Shown here one piece after another: positions 16,606 through 24,513 of a DNA stretch of 41,784 bases. Position numbers and translations under genes: made by a program. The DNA comes from Burkholderiaceae bacterium. GTDB taxonomy: Bacteria > Pseudomonadota > Gammaproteobacteria > Burkholderiales > Burkholderiaceae_E. The DNA lies in contig JAHDXY010000010.1 of assembly GCA_023384005.1 (NCBI GenBank), positions 1 through 41,784 of the forward strand, in the 5' to 3' direction. The notes beneath the pieces were generated by a model. The model did no database searches, had not been told where the DNA came from, and saw only the letters and a list, made by a program, of their open reading frames with translations. The first letter of the stretch is position 1. The number at the start of each line of letters is the position of its first letter.

Positions 16606-17007
16606 ATGGGCATCACCTCGTTCCTGCGCGGCCTCTTGACCCCCGCCATGATCCAAGCCACCGCCAAAGCGCCGGCGGCAACCGGCGCCGCCTCGCTCGA
16701 CGGCAAGAGCTTCAAGGGCGTGGTGCTCGAGCCCGGCAAGACCTCGGGCGACGCGGACACGCTGGTGTTCAAGAACGGCAGGTTCCACTCCTCGGCCTGC
16801 GAGCAGTACGGCTACCGCGACGGCCCGTACACGGTGTCAAGCGCCGGCGGCGTGCTCTCGTTCACGGCGCAGACCGAGAGTCCGAAATACGGCCGGCTGG
16901 ACTGGAACTGCGTGGTGCGCGGACGCAAGCTCGACGGCACCCTCACCATGTACAGCGACGGCCGCCCGTCAGGCGAGAAATGGGTGGTCGCGGGCGAGCA
17001 GGGCTGA
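16606..17007 (+). CDS. Hypothetical small protein, 133 residues
   Basis: Unrecognised protein. It starts at ATG 16606 with GGAGA upstream. After a short amphipathic start (MGITSFLRGLLTPAM) the sequence is a string of short strands with many Gly, Ser and Asp (SFKGVVLEPG, DTLVFKNGRFHSSACEQYGY, GRLDWNCVVRGRKLDGTLTM), suggesting a small beta-barrel or lipocalin-like fold. Two Cys could pair. There is no signal peptide of standard form. It is divergent from the LuxR gene. Codon use looks genuine. Function unknown. Confidence 0.65.
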   Translation: MGITSFLRGLLTPAMIQATAKAPAATGAASLDGKSFKGVVLEPGKTSGDADTLVFKNGRFHSSACEQYGYRDGPYTVSSAGGVLSFTAQTESPKYGRLDWNCVVRGRKLDGTLTMYSDGRPSGEKWVVAGEQG

Positions 17008-17013
17008 GAGTTC

Positions 17014-17327
17014 CCCGAGGGGCGGCGCTGCTGTTCATCGACTTCGAACGCCCAGGCCGGCTACGCGTGAACGGCTTGGCCTTCGTGGCCGACGACGCTG
17101 CGTCGCTCGCACGCTTCGACGGCGCGCAACTCGCGGTGCGCAAGGACGATCCGGCGCGCGAACCGCAGGCTCGCTCGTACACAGAAACAGGACGCGGGAA
17201 ACGCGGTTGCGACAAAGTCCTTGATGCCAGTGCAGCCTTCGTCCAGAACGGGCCATTGGTGGAAGGCTGGTCGGGAGCATCGCAGTCGAAGAACCGATTG
17301 GCGAGCGAATTCGCGGTGGCATAAGTG
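17014..17327 (+). pseudogene. Fragment of a pyridoxamine 5'-phosphate oxidase-family protein
   Basis: In frame, PRGAALLFIDFERPGRLRVN, then LAFVADDAASLARFDGAQLAVR, matches the middle of PNPOx-like FMN-binding proteins, where LLFIDFE-RP-RLRVNG is a common block. Neither the N-terminal half nor the conserved C-terminal part is present, and after about 17160 the frame reads unrelated sequence. It is a decayed remnant starting right after the small protein stop, the first of several fragments up to 18 kb. Confidence 0.55.
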
Positions 17328-17369
17328 GACTATGAGCAGCATTCGCTACCGATCACCGCAGACACCGCT

Positions 17370-17630
17370 ATGCCAAGGCTCATTGCAACTCATGAGGTGA
17401 GCGACGTCGCGCATTGGCTTTCATCGAAGAAGCGTGAAGAGGTGTTCGCCGGAGTGGCGAAGGACATCCGCACCTTCGTTCAGCCGGATGCTCCGAATCG
17501 CGTCGGCTTGTCCATGGACGTCCCCGACATGGACGCGTTCCAGGCGATCATGAAAAGCGAAGCAGGCGCTGCGGCGATGAAGCATGACGGCGTCAGACCT
17601 GAAACCGTGGTTGTTCTCGTCGAGAGCTGA
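17370..17630 (+). CDS. Small protein, ferredoxin-like alpha+beta fold (86 residues)
   Basis: MPRLIATHEVSDVAHWLSSK, then IRTFVQPDAPNRVGLSMDVPDMDAFQAIM and a C-terminal strand TVVVLVES. The pattern of beta-strand, helix, two strands, helix and strand resembles small dimeric alpha/beta-barrel proteins. No catalytic residue can be assigned. ATG 17370 is taken because this family starts directly on the first strand; an upstream GTG at 17325 is possible. The flanks are gene fragments on both sides, so it may be a survivor of a deleted cluster. Confidence 0.55.
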   Translation: MPRLIATHEVSDVAHWLSSKKREEVFAGVAKDIRTFVQPDAPNRVGLSMDVPDMDAFQAIMKSEAGAAAMKHDGVRPETVVVLVES

Positions 17631-17645
17631 GGCCGGACCGCGGGC

Positions 17646-17813
17646 TGGCGAGCCCGCTCGCTTGTCGTCGCCACCGGTGCCTCTGAACTGCGCTACTACC
17701 CGGCCGGCGCCGACACGCTTCCCTATCACGTGCTCGGAATCGATGTCTCCGGCTTCGGCACCGTCCTGTTCGCGGGCGGCTTTCGCCCCGACTACACCTC
17801 GTGGTTCCCTTGA
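17646..17813 (+). pseudogene. C-terminal fragment of a flavin-dependent monooxygenase-like protein
   Basis: In the frame ending at TGA 17811-17813 the translation contains ARSLVVATGAS and, near its end, FGTVLFAGGFRPDYTSW. These resemble the second nucleotide-binding ATG motif and the terminal ATGFRPDYSW motif of FAD/NADPH monooxygenases, but the roughly 100 residues normally between and the whole FAD domain are missing. It is a truncated, internally deleted remnant. Confidence 0.45.
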
Positions 17814-17892
17814 GCAGAGGCGTTCGACGAACGCGGATTTCCAATCGAGCGCGACGGCGCAAGCACCGAGGTCGCGACTCTGTACTCTCAAG

Positions 17893-17998
17893 GGTGAGCA
17901 GCTTGAACCGACGCGGCAACTGCCACGACAACGCAGTAGCCGGGAGCTTCTTCCAGTGGCTCGAGTGCGAGCGTGATCTCGACTCAGGTCAGACCTAA
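17893..17998 (+). pseudogene. IS3-family OrfB fragment
   Basis: SSLNRRGNCHDNAVAGSFFQ matches the block around the third catalytic residue of IS3 transposases, normally SMSRRGNCWDNAVAESFF. Here the catalytic Glu of AESFF is replaced by Gly. The ORF ends shortly after at TAA 17996. It differs from the complete IS3 element at 33.5-34.8 kb, so it comes from another IS. Confidence 0.65.
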
Positions 17999-18001
17999 TT
18001 C

Positions 18002-18025
18002 GTTGTCCTGCTGACAGAGGACAAC
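18002..18025. repeat. 8-bp perfect inverted repeat after the IS3 fragment
   Basis: GTTGTCCT and AGGACAAC separated by GCTGACAG, which itself contains CTG-A-CAG. It follows the IS3 fragment stop by four bases. No T-run follows, so an IS end or protein-binding site is as likely as a terminator. The rest of 18026-18346, upstream of the DeoR gene, holds no gene I can support. Confidence 0.4.
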
Positions 18026-18346
18026 ATAGAGTAACTAAGCCGCCGCCAATTTGTCCTGCCCCTGCACTTGGCTGGCCACCGTGGCTCACTGAACATCGCG
18101 CATCTCAGCCTGTCCGGGCCGAGGACTCGCGCCACGCGGTGGGACACGACCCGCATGGGTCCTCCGATATCATCGACACCGCCGTCTACATTGTTCGGGA
18201 TTCGGATCGATGAAACCAGCGACGATTGGAGCACTAGCCCCGACTCTGGAAGGCACGACGGTACGGCTCAAGTTTCTCGGGCATGAGTCCGAACCCGTTC
18301 CACACACGGACGTCTTGCCTCGTCGGCGTGCCACGGTGACTCGGTC

Positions 18347-19129
18347 ATGATTCCGGTTCAGCGTTACGCGCGAATCCTCGAACACTTGCGTGAGCGCGTC
18401 GCCGCGTCGATCCACGAGCTCGCAGAGGACATCGGCGTGTCTGCCTCGACGATTCGCCGCGACCTCGAGCACTTGGCCGCGCAAGGCTACGTGGATCGCA
18501 CGCGTGGCGGTGCGGTAATGCCGCGCGACCACATGGCAACATTCGAAATGGAACCGACTATCGCGGCGGAGATCGCGCGCGAGCAAAAGACAGCGATCGG
18601 CAGGGCTGCGGCGCAGATGCTGGAAGCTGGCCAAAGCGTGATCTTCGACTCAAGCTCTACCGTAATGGAGGCGGCGCGCGCGGCAATCGCTCGCGGCATT
18701 GCGCTGACAGTGGTGACGAACGATCTCGCGATCGCCCAATCCTTCGCCGCGACACGTAACTCGAATGTCGTCGTTCCCGGGGGGACCCTTAGAGTAGGGT
18801 CATCCACCCTCGTTGGCGAGCCCGGGGTGGAGTTTCTGGGGCGCCTGCACGCGGATGTTGCCTTGCTTGGCACCCATACGATCAGCGGCCGCCAGCTTAC
18901 CGAGACGTCTCTCGAGGTGGCAGCAGCAAAGCGGTCGATGATCCGGGCTGCGAGCCGTGTAGTGGTGTTGGCCGACGGCTCCAAGTTCAGGGAGCGGGCC
19001 TTCTGCACCATTTGCGACGTGTCGGAGGTTGACGAGGTCGTCACCGACGCCGGCGCCGACGCGGCTGCAGTGGAGTCGCTGGTTGAACTCGGCCTCAAGG
19101 TCACTCGAGTACCAGTCGATCGCGCATGA
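18347..19129 (+). CDS. DeoR-family transcriptional regulator
   Basis: A 260-residue DeoR-type sugar-phosphate regulator. The N-terminal HTH is ILEHLRERVAASIHELAEDI, then GVSASTIRRDLEHLAAQGYV (about 10-50), followed by the hallmark RTRGGAV. The C-terminal sensor domain is of the ribose-5-phosphate isomerase-like type with VIFDSSSTV, LTVVTNDL and VVLADGSKF. These proteins usually repress sugar or acid-sugar operons until a phosphorylated intermediate binds. Its ATGA overlap with the kinase gene makes it the first gene of the acid-sugar operon. Likely targets are its own promoter and the repeat pair upstream of pdxA2. Confidence 0.93.
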   Translation: MIPVQRYARILEHLRERVAASIHELAEDIGVSASTIRRDLEHLAAQGYVDRTRGGAVMPRDHMATFEMEPTIAAEIAREQKTAIGRAAAQMLEAGQSVIFDSSSTVMEAARAAIARGIALTVVTNDLAIAQSFAATRNSNVVVPGGTLRVGSSTLVGEPGVEFLGRLHADVALLGTHTISGRQLTETSLEVAAAKRSMIRAASRVVVLADGSKFRERAFCTICDVSEVDEVVTDAGADAAAVESLVELGLKVTRVPVDRA

Positions 19130-20274
19130 AACCGGTCATGCGCGTCTGCATCATGGCGGACGACCTTACCGGGGCACTCGACAGTGCCGCACAGTTCGCG
19201 GATTCCGCGCAACCACTATTCGTGCGTTGGTCAGGGTGGCGGGAAGGCGATCCTGGAGCTGCTGGCTTGGCGATCGATACCAATACCCGCGACCGCCCAC
19301 CGGGAGAGGCGAGCGCCACGGTCGCGGACATGGCCGTGTTTCTTGGTGATGCCAGGCTCGCGTTCAAGAAGATCGACAGCCTGCTGCGCGGCCATGTTGT
19401 TGCAGAGATCGCCGCTTGCCTTCGGACGGGACGCTTCACCCGGTGCATCGTCGCGCCCGCCTTCCCGTATCAGGGGCGCGTGACGGTGGGCGGGCGCCAG
19501 TACGTTGTCGATCGGTCGTCCGGGGAGCTTGGTGCACCGGTCGGCCCGAATCTGGCGCGCGGATTTGCGCGGGCCGGGTTGTCGACCGGTGTAGTCCCGC
19601 GCGGTGCGGCATTGGAAGCGAACTCCGAACCCGTACTCGTTTGCGACGCCACAGATGACTGCGACCTGCTAACGGTTGCCGCCGCGGGCGGTCGTCTGCC
19701 AGAGCGCGTCCTGTGGTGCGGGACCGCCGGGCTCGCCGCGGCACTTGCGGGTGGAGCAGCTCCAAGGCCCGATCTGGTTGATGGCCCAACGCTGGCGGTG
19801 ATCGGTTCGCCCCACCCGGTCAGCCGATCGCAAGTCGCCCATGTGGCGCGGGAGCGTCCGGAAATCGTGGTTCATCTCGGCGCAGGTGTGCAGGTCGCGA
19901 CACGGGCCATCCGCGAACTGCTCGAGCGTTTTGGAAGGGCCGTGCTGACGCTGCCTCCAATCGTTGCCGGCACTGATGCAGAGGTTCAGGCGTATGTCGC
20001 CGCTGCGCTGACCGAGGTCGTTACTCGTATCTGGCGACCGTACCGGCTAATCGCGGCAGGCGGGGCGACGTTGACGACAATCTGCGCTGCGATCGCGGCT
20101 GACTCCCTGGAAGTGCTGGGCCAGCTGGTTCCTGGCGTCCCGGTATCTATTGCTCGCGGTGGGCCGTGGGATGGGGTCCAGGTCATTTCCAAGTCTGGCG
20201 CCTTCGGAGCACCGTCGTTGCTCGGATACCTCCTAGATGGGTCCGCGGCTGCCAGGCCAAGTGACGCAATTTGA
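19126..20274 (+). CDS. dtnK: Four-carbon acid sugar kinase (DUF1537 family, OtnK/DtnK-like)
   Basis: A 382-residue kinase of the DUF1537 family, which phosphorylates four-carbon acid sugars such as threonate and erythronate at C4. The N-terminal substrate domain opens with CIMADDLTGALDSAAQFADS and includes FKKIDSLLRGHV; the C-terminal nucleotide domain has GSPHPVSRSQV and ends with ISKSGAFG. It overlaps deoR by ATGA. Together with the PdxA2-like dehydrogenase it fits the D-threonate route: phosphorylation, then oxidation and decarboxylation to dihydroxyacetone phosphate. Members differ in substrate (D-threonate, L-threonate, D-erythronate, 2-keto-tetronate). No second dehydrogenase, aldolase or isomerase is nearby, which favours the two-step D-threonate pathway. 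Confidence 0.88.
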   Translation: MKPVMRVCIMADDLTGALDSAAQFADSAQPLFVRWSGWREGDPGAAGLAIDTNTRDRPPGEASATVADMAVFLGDARLAFKKIDSLLRGHVVAEIAACLRTGRFTRCIVAPAFPYQGRVTVGGRQYVVDRSSGELGAPVGPNLARGFARAGLSTGVVPRGAALEANSEPVLVCDATDDCDLLTVAAAGGRLPERVLWCGTAGLAAALAGGAAPRPDLVDGPTLAVIGSPHPVSRSQVAHVARERPEIVVHLGAGVQVATRAIRELLERFGRAVLTLPPIVAGTDAEVQAYVAAALTEVVTRIWRPYRLIAAGGATLTTICAAIAADSLEVLGQLVPGVPVSIARGGPWDGVQVISKSGAFGAPSLLGYLLDGSAAARPSDAI

Positions 20275-20280
20275 AATGAT

Positions 20281-20330
20281 TTGAGTCAATCTTGACAAAT
20301 TCTTGTAGAAATCGACATCTTCTGGTAGAT
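20281..20330 (+). promoter_or_regulatory. AT-rich promoter/operator region before pdxA2
   Basis: The 141-bp gap between the kinase and pdxA2 is the most AT-rich spot of the cluster. It has a palindromic TTGAGTCAA (20281-20289), a TTGACA -35-like hexamer (20292-20297) and a direct repeat TTCTTGTAGA / TTCTGGTAGA with a 20-bp period (20300-20309 and 20320-20329). Repeated half-sites two helical turns apart suit a DeoR-type repressor. No good -10 hexamer was found at standard spacing, so the promoter call is tentative. Confidence 0.45.
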
Positions 20331-20415
20331 TCGGTGCTACACATCTCGCTTGAGGCCGGCGACTTTGAAGTGCGCCTCGCGGCGCTTCCAGGTCGAGCGG
20401 TGTCATGGATTTTCG

Positions 20416-21558
20416 ATGATGAGCGAAGTCCACTTACCGCGCATTGCCATCACGATGGGCGACCCCGCTGGGGTGGGGCCAGAGATCGTCTGCAAGGCGC
20501 TGTTGCGCCTTTCCGCTCGCCGCGGCCCAGCTGATCCACGCATCGTTGTCGTTGGATCCGGCGCGGCGCTGGCGAGCGCCGGCCGCACCCTGGGGAAGCC
20601 CGCCGACATTGCTCTGCGGTGCGCGGAGTACGTCAATGGAACGGTCCCGGGAAGCGGCGTTTTTTCGCTTATCGACATCGCTCCCGCGGGAGCCCCGGTT
20701 CCCTCAGGGAGGGCCTCGGAGCAGGGTGGCAGGATCGCCTACCTCGCGCTCGAGCGTGCGGTGCAGCCGGCGATGGATGGCACCGTCGACGCCATCGTTA
20801 CCGCGCCGTTGTCAAAGGAGGCCCTGCATCTCGCGGGCTTTCCGTTCTCGGGCCATACCGACCTGCTCGCGCACTTCACCCGGACCGCGGGCCCGGTGAT
20901 GATGCTGGTGCACGAAAACATGCGCGTCAGCCATGTCTCGACCCACCTGGCGCTCAGCGAAGTTCCGCGCGCTCTCACTGCGGCCCGGCTCGCTCGCGTG
21001 GTCGGCTGCACACACGAAACCCTGATCGAACTGGGTATCGCGCGGCCGCGGATCGCGGTCGCCGCGCTCAACCCCCATGGCGGCGAAGGCGGAATCTTCG
21101 GCGACGAGGACGATCGGATCACCGCACCAGAGGTCGCGCGCCTCAGGTCCGAGGGCCTGGACATCGAAGGGCCCATCCCGGGGGACACGGTCTTCGTCAA
21201 GGCGCGCGGCGGGCAATATGACGCGGTCGTGGCCATGTATCACGATCAAGGACATATTCCGGTCAAGCTGCTCGGGTTCCGCGTCGATCACGCGACCGGG
21301 AAATGGACTGCGGTGAGCGGCGTCAACGTCACGCTCGGTTTGCCGATCGTACGCACATCGGTCGATCATGGTACGGCGTTCGATATCGCCGGGCAGGGTG
21401 TCGCCAACGAGGAGAGCTTGATGGATGCCATCGACCTGGCACTCCGGCTGAGCAGGGCGCGCCTCGCCAACGGGGCGCAGGGGGGCGCGGGCGCAGCGCG
21501 ACAGGGAAGCCCCGGATCGGCGCCAAGAGGTGGCGACGGGTACGGGAGTTCACACTAG
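20416..21558 (+). CDS. pdxA2: PdxA2-like 4-phospho-threonate dehydrogenase
   Basis: A 380-residue PdxA-family dehydrogenase that oxidises and decarboxylates 4-phospho-threonate with NAD and a divalent metal. Family blocks: ITMGDPAGVGPEI (12-24), SGHTD with metal His147, HVSTHLAL (173-180), LNPHGGEGG and YHDQGHIP with further metal His, and RTSVDHGTAFDIAG. Length exceeds the usual ~330 by a Gly/Ala/Ser-rich C-terminal tail after about residue 345, which looks disordered. ATG 20416 or 20419 may start. The context (DUF1537 kinase, TRAP transporter) supports the catabolic PdxA2 role over pyridoxine synthesis. Confidence 0.9.
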   Translation: MMSEVHLPRIAITMGDPAGVGPEIVCKALLRLSARRGPADPRIVVVGSGAALASAGRTLGKPADIALRCAEYVNGTVPGSGVFSLIDIAPAGAPVPSGRASEQGGRIAYLALERAVQPAMDGTVDAIVTAPLSKEALHLAGFPFSGHTDLLAHFTRTAGPVMMLVHENMRVSHVSTHLALSEVPRALTAARLARVVGCTHETLIELGIARPRIAVAALNPHGGEGGIFGDEDDRITAPEVARLRSEGLDIEGPIPGDTVFVKARGGQYDAVVAMYHDQGHIPVKLLGFRVDHATGKWTAVSGVNVTLGLPIVRTSVDHGTAFDIAGQGVANEESLMDAIDLALRLSRARLANGAQGGAGAARQGSPGSAPRGGDGYGSSH

Positions 21559-21577
21559 ATCCAGAAAGGAGATTGTC

Positions 21578-22573
21578 ATGAGATGCAGGAAGATCCTGAG
21601 GGGCCTGGGAGCCACCAGCATTTGCGTCGGACTCGCAGTGCCTGGCGCCATGGCGAGCCAGTTCGAATTCGTCCACGTCAGCCTTAACCAGAAGAACCAC
21701 ATCGATTACCCCGTCAACATCGACCTGGTCGACCGCATCAAGAAGTTGAGCAACGGCCAGATTGCCTACAAGGTATTCGATAGCGGCGTGCTCGGCGACG
21801 AGCGCCAGATGCTGGAGCAGGTCAAGTCGGGGACGATCACCACCGCGCGCCTCAGTCCCGCCGTATTGGGTACGCTGTGCCCCGGGCAGATGGTCCTCAA
21901 CTTGCCGTTTCTGTTCAACAGCGGCGAGCACATGATGAAGGTCGTAACATCGAAACGCTTCGCCGACCTGTGCGAGGCGGCAATGGTCAAGGAGGGCGTG
22001 CGGCCAATCGGCTACTGGTGGATGGGCGTGCGTGACCTCTACACCAAGAAGCCAATCCGTGCCGTCGGCGATCTCAAGGGGCTCAAGGTCCGCGTCTGGG
22101 AAGACCCCTATGTGGTTGAATCGTGGAAGGCCCTGGGCGCAATCCCGACCCCGGTATCGTTCAGCGAGCTCTACACTGCGATGCAGACCGGCGTGGTCGA
22201 CGGTGGCGAGGGCTGGGCCGCGAGCTACAACTCCCGCAAGTTCCATGAGGTCGCCCCGAACCTGACGAAGCTCGGCTACATCCAGATTGCCAGCACTGTC
22301 GTCATCTCCGAGAAGGCATGGCAGAAGCTGTCGCCCGAACTTCGATCGGCCGTGCAGAAGGCGGCATCTGAGAACGCCGACGTCGCTTTCAAGGTCTTCA
22401 AGGCCGAGGAGAACGGCATCTATGAAAAGGCGAAGAGCAATGGCGCCGCTGTAGTAGACGTGGGCGACATTGCAAGGTGGCGCGAGGTGACCGCACCAGT
22501 GATCAAGAAGTTCGCCGACGCCCAAGGCCCACGGTACGCCGACTTCATCGACTGGATCAAAAAGAACCCATGA
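21578..22573 (+). CDS. dctP: TRAP transporter substrate-binding protein (DctP family)
   Basis: A 331-residue periplasmic binding protein. The signal peptide spans about 1-26 (MRCRKILRGLGATSICVGLA, cut near AMA-S). DctP family blocks include FDSGVLGDERQMLEQVKSG, LNLPFLF, the DLKGLKVRVWEDP segment with the carboxylate-binding Arg, and VSFSELYTAMQTGVVDGGEG. It delivers an acid substrate to the DctQM membrane pair. AAAGGAG lies just upstream of ATG 21578. Next to the threonate kinase and dehydrogenase genes, it most likely binds threonate or a similar sugar acid. Confidence 0.93.
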   Translation: MRCRKILRGLGATSICVGLAVPGAMASQFEFVHVSLNQKNHIDYPVNIDLVDRIKKLSNGQIAYKVFDSGVLGDERQMLEQVKSGTITTARLSPAVLGTLCPGQMVLNLPFLFNSGEHMMKVVTSKRFADLCEAAMVKEGVRPIGYWWMGVRDLYTKKPIRAVGDLKGLKVRVWEDPYVVESWKALGAIPTPVSFSELYTAMQTGVVDGGEGWAASYNSRKFHEVAPNLTKLGYIQIASTVVISEKAWQKLSPELRSAVQKAASENADVAFKVFKAEENGIYEKAKSNGAAVVDVGDIARWREVTAPVIKKFADAQGPRYADFIDWIKKNP

Positions 22574-22579
22574 GCGGCT

Positions 22580-23104
22580 GTGGAGACCGAAACGCACTCT
22601 CGGCCCGGAAGCGCGACGGGCGCTGACTTGATCGATCGGATCGAGCGCTGGAGTGCCGCGATCGCGAATTTCGTGACGACATCGCTCGTCGTCGTGATCG
22701 CCGCCATTCTGCTGCTGCAGGTGATCGGGCGCTACGTTTTCGAATACCCGTTCACCTGGCCCGAGGAACTGTCCGGGCTCCTGTTCGTCTGGGTCATCTT
22801 CCTGGGCGCGTTGCCGGCCTCCCGCGGCGGGCATCTGATGGGCATCATGGTCTTCGTCGAAATGCTGCCGCCGCGCTGGACCCGGATCGTCGCGGTTGCG
22901 ACGAACCTGATCGTGCTGGCGACCCTGGTGACGCTCGTGATCAAGGGCGTCGATGCGACCCGGGCCGCGGGCAGCATGCGAATGACCGCGACCGGACTGT
23001 CCTGGGCCTATGTCTACGCGGCGCTACCCGTTGGCTTTGCGGCGCTGAGCATTGCCTATCTCGGCACCCTGATGCGGGACCTGCGCGGGATCTGGCGGCG
23101 ATGA
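22580..23104 (+). CDS. dctQ: TRAP transporter small permease (DctQ family)
   Basis: A 174-residue membrane protein with four predicted membrane segments (about 31-51, 65-82, 105-125, 145-165) and the DctQ features GRYVFEYPFTWPEELSGLLFVW followed by GGHLMGIM. GTG start at 22580, six bases after the dctP stop. It forms the small membrane subunit of the TRAP transporter with DctM. Confidence 0.92.
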   Translation: METETHSRPGSATGADLIDRIERWSAAIANFVTTSLVVVIAAILLLQVIGRYVFEYPFTWPEELSGLLFVWVIFLGALPASRGGHLMGIMVFVEMLPPRWTRIVAVATNLIVLATLVTLVIKGVDATRAAGSMRMTATGLSWAYVYAALPVGFAALSIAYLGTLMRDLRGIWRR

Positions 23105-23165
23105 GCGCTAGCGCCGGTTTCGGCGACGGCAGCGCCGCAGCGCCTGCCCGTAGAGGATGCTCCTG

Positions 23166-24365
23166 ATGGACATGGTCATCCTGTTCGGGCTGCTCGGCGT
23201 GTTCCTGTTGGCCGGGATGCAGGTTCCGATCGCCCTGGGCGCCGCCGCGCTGGCGACGATCCTTTTTGCAACACCGCTCGACGCGGTCATAGTCGTGCAG
23301 AAGAGCGTCGGCACGATGGCAAAAGCCTGGCCGCTGCTGACCATTCCGATGTTCATCATGCTCGGCGAGATCTTCAAGGTCGGCGGGATCTCTCAGCGTG
23401 TAGTGGCGGTCGCCAACATCATGGTGGGGCGGATGCCGGGCGGACTCGGCGTCGTCAACATCGTCGCGAGCTACTTCTTCGGCGGGATCTCGGGATCCGC
23501 AGCTGCCGACACGTCGGCGATCGGCGGAATCATGATCCCGATGATGAAAAAGCAGGGCTATCCCTCGACATTCTCGACCGTGGTGACGATCACGTCGTCG
23601 ACCCTAGGGCCGATCGTGCCGCCGAGTGTGCTGGTAATCCTCATCGCCTGGGTGACCGACCTCTCGGTCGGAACGTTGTTTCTCGCCGGCTACGTTCCGG
23701 GACTCGTGACCATGCTGGGGCTGATCGCCGTGAACGTGGCGCTGGCTATCCGGCACGACTATCCGCGCCACCCGACGCCACCGTTTGGCGAGGCCCTGCG
23801 CGTCATCGCCAACGCCCTGCCGACGCTCATCACCCCACTCATCATCGTGTTCGGAATCGTGTCCGGCGTGATGACCATCGTCGAATCGTCTGCAGTTGCG
23901 CTTGCCTACAGCGTCGTCATCGCAGGTTTCTTTTATCGCGAGATCCGCATCAAGGACTTCGCAGTGATCCTGCGCAACACGGTGGCCACCACCGCATTCG
24001 TCGGCATGCTGCTCGCCTTCGCCTCGGCGTTCGCCTGGCTCGTGGTCTTCTCCGGCCTGCCGGCCACGGTCGCAGAAGCGCTGACCGCATCTGGCATCGG
24101 GCCGATCAGCTTCATGCTGATTTCGATGGTCATATTCCTTGTGTTGGGCACGTTCCTGAATGCTGGAGAGATCGTTCTGCTCGCCATGCCGATCCTGTTT
24201 CCAGCGGCGTTGGCGATTGGGATCGACCCCATCCACTATTGCATGATCGCTGCGCTGTCCATGGTGATCGGAAACGTCACCCCGCCGGTGGGACTGTGCC
24301 TGTTTATCGGATGCGCGATCAGTGGCGACCGGATCGAGGCATGCGCAAGGCGCTGGTCGAGATGA
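23166..24365 (+). CDS. dctM: TRAP transporter large permease (DctM family), C-terminus lost by frameshift
   Basis: Large TRAP permease with about 12 membrane segments and family blocks IPMFIMLGEIF, GGISGSAAADTSAIGGIM, PIVPPSVLVIL and VTPPVGLCLFIG. ATG 23166 was chosen because AGAGG lies nine bases upstream; ATG 23157 is too close to it. The frame stops at 24363 after ISGDRIEACARRWSR, about 45 residues short of family length. The missing tail, DRIEDLIRPLAPFVAVMVAA and onward, lies in another frame from 24371. A 14-bp repeat CGACCGGATCGAGG at 24326-24339 and 24370-24383 marks a 44-bp insertion that causes the shift. The last membrane helix is thus missing from the main product. Confidence 0.88.
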   Translation: MDMVILFGLLGVFLLAGMQVPIALGAAALATILFATPLDAVIVVQKSVGTMAKAWPLLTIPMFIMLGEIFKVGGISQRVVAVANIMVGRMPGGLGVVNIVASYFFGGISGSAAADTSAIGGIMIPMMKKQGYPSTFSTVVTITSSTLGPIVPPSVLVILIAWVTDLSVGTLFLAGYVPGLVTMLGLIAVNVALAIRHDYPRHPTPPFGEALRVIANALPTLITPLIIVFGIVSGVMTIVESSAVALAYSVVIAGFFYREIRIKDFAVILRNTVATTAFVGMLLAFASAFAWLVVFSGLPATVAEALTASGIGPISFMLISMVIFLVLGTFLNAGEIVLLAMPILFPAALAIGIDPIHYCMIAALSMVIGNVTPPVGLCLFIGCAISGDRIEACARRWSR

Positions 24366-24502
24366 AGGCCGACCGGATCGAGGACCTGATCCGGCCGCTG
24401 GCCCCTTTCGTGGCGGTTATGGTGGCCGCCATCGTTGTCATGATTCTCGTCCCTGAAATCGTACTCTGGGTGCCGAAGATGTTCGGTTACAAATCAACGT
24501 AA
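24362..24502 (+). CDS. Separated C-terminal membrane segment of DctM
   Basis: A 46-codon frame starting at ATG 24362, overlapping the dctM stop as ATGA. It encodes the missing DctM tail: DRIEDLIRPLAPF, one hydrophobic helix (VAVMVAAIVVMILVPEIVLW) and VPKMFGYKST. In the family this is the last membrane helix. The overlap could allow coupled re-initiation and a split transporter; otherwise the segment is simply lost. There is no separate Shine-Dalgarno beyond GGTCGAG. Confidence 0.4.
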   Translation: MKADRIEDLIRPLAPFVAVMVAAIVVMILVPEIVLWVPKMFGYKST

Positions 24503-24513
24503 GAGGCGTGCAA

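Noticed and set aside
18030-18060. Possible third, inverted copy of the 86-bp repeat
   Set aside because: Only a short CCGCCGCCAA-type similarity is shared; the rest does not align.
18210-18350. 46-codon frame ending in ATGA overlap with deoR
   Set aside because: Codon use lacks the high G/C third-position bias, the Shine-Dalgarno is poor and there is no family likeness. The overlap is probably chance.
21329-22834. 501-codon minus-strand frame opposite pdxA2, dctP and dctQ
   Set aside because: It spans three well supported genes and has no family likeness; a shadow frame in high-GC DNA.
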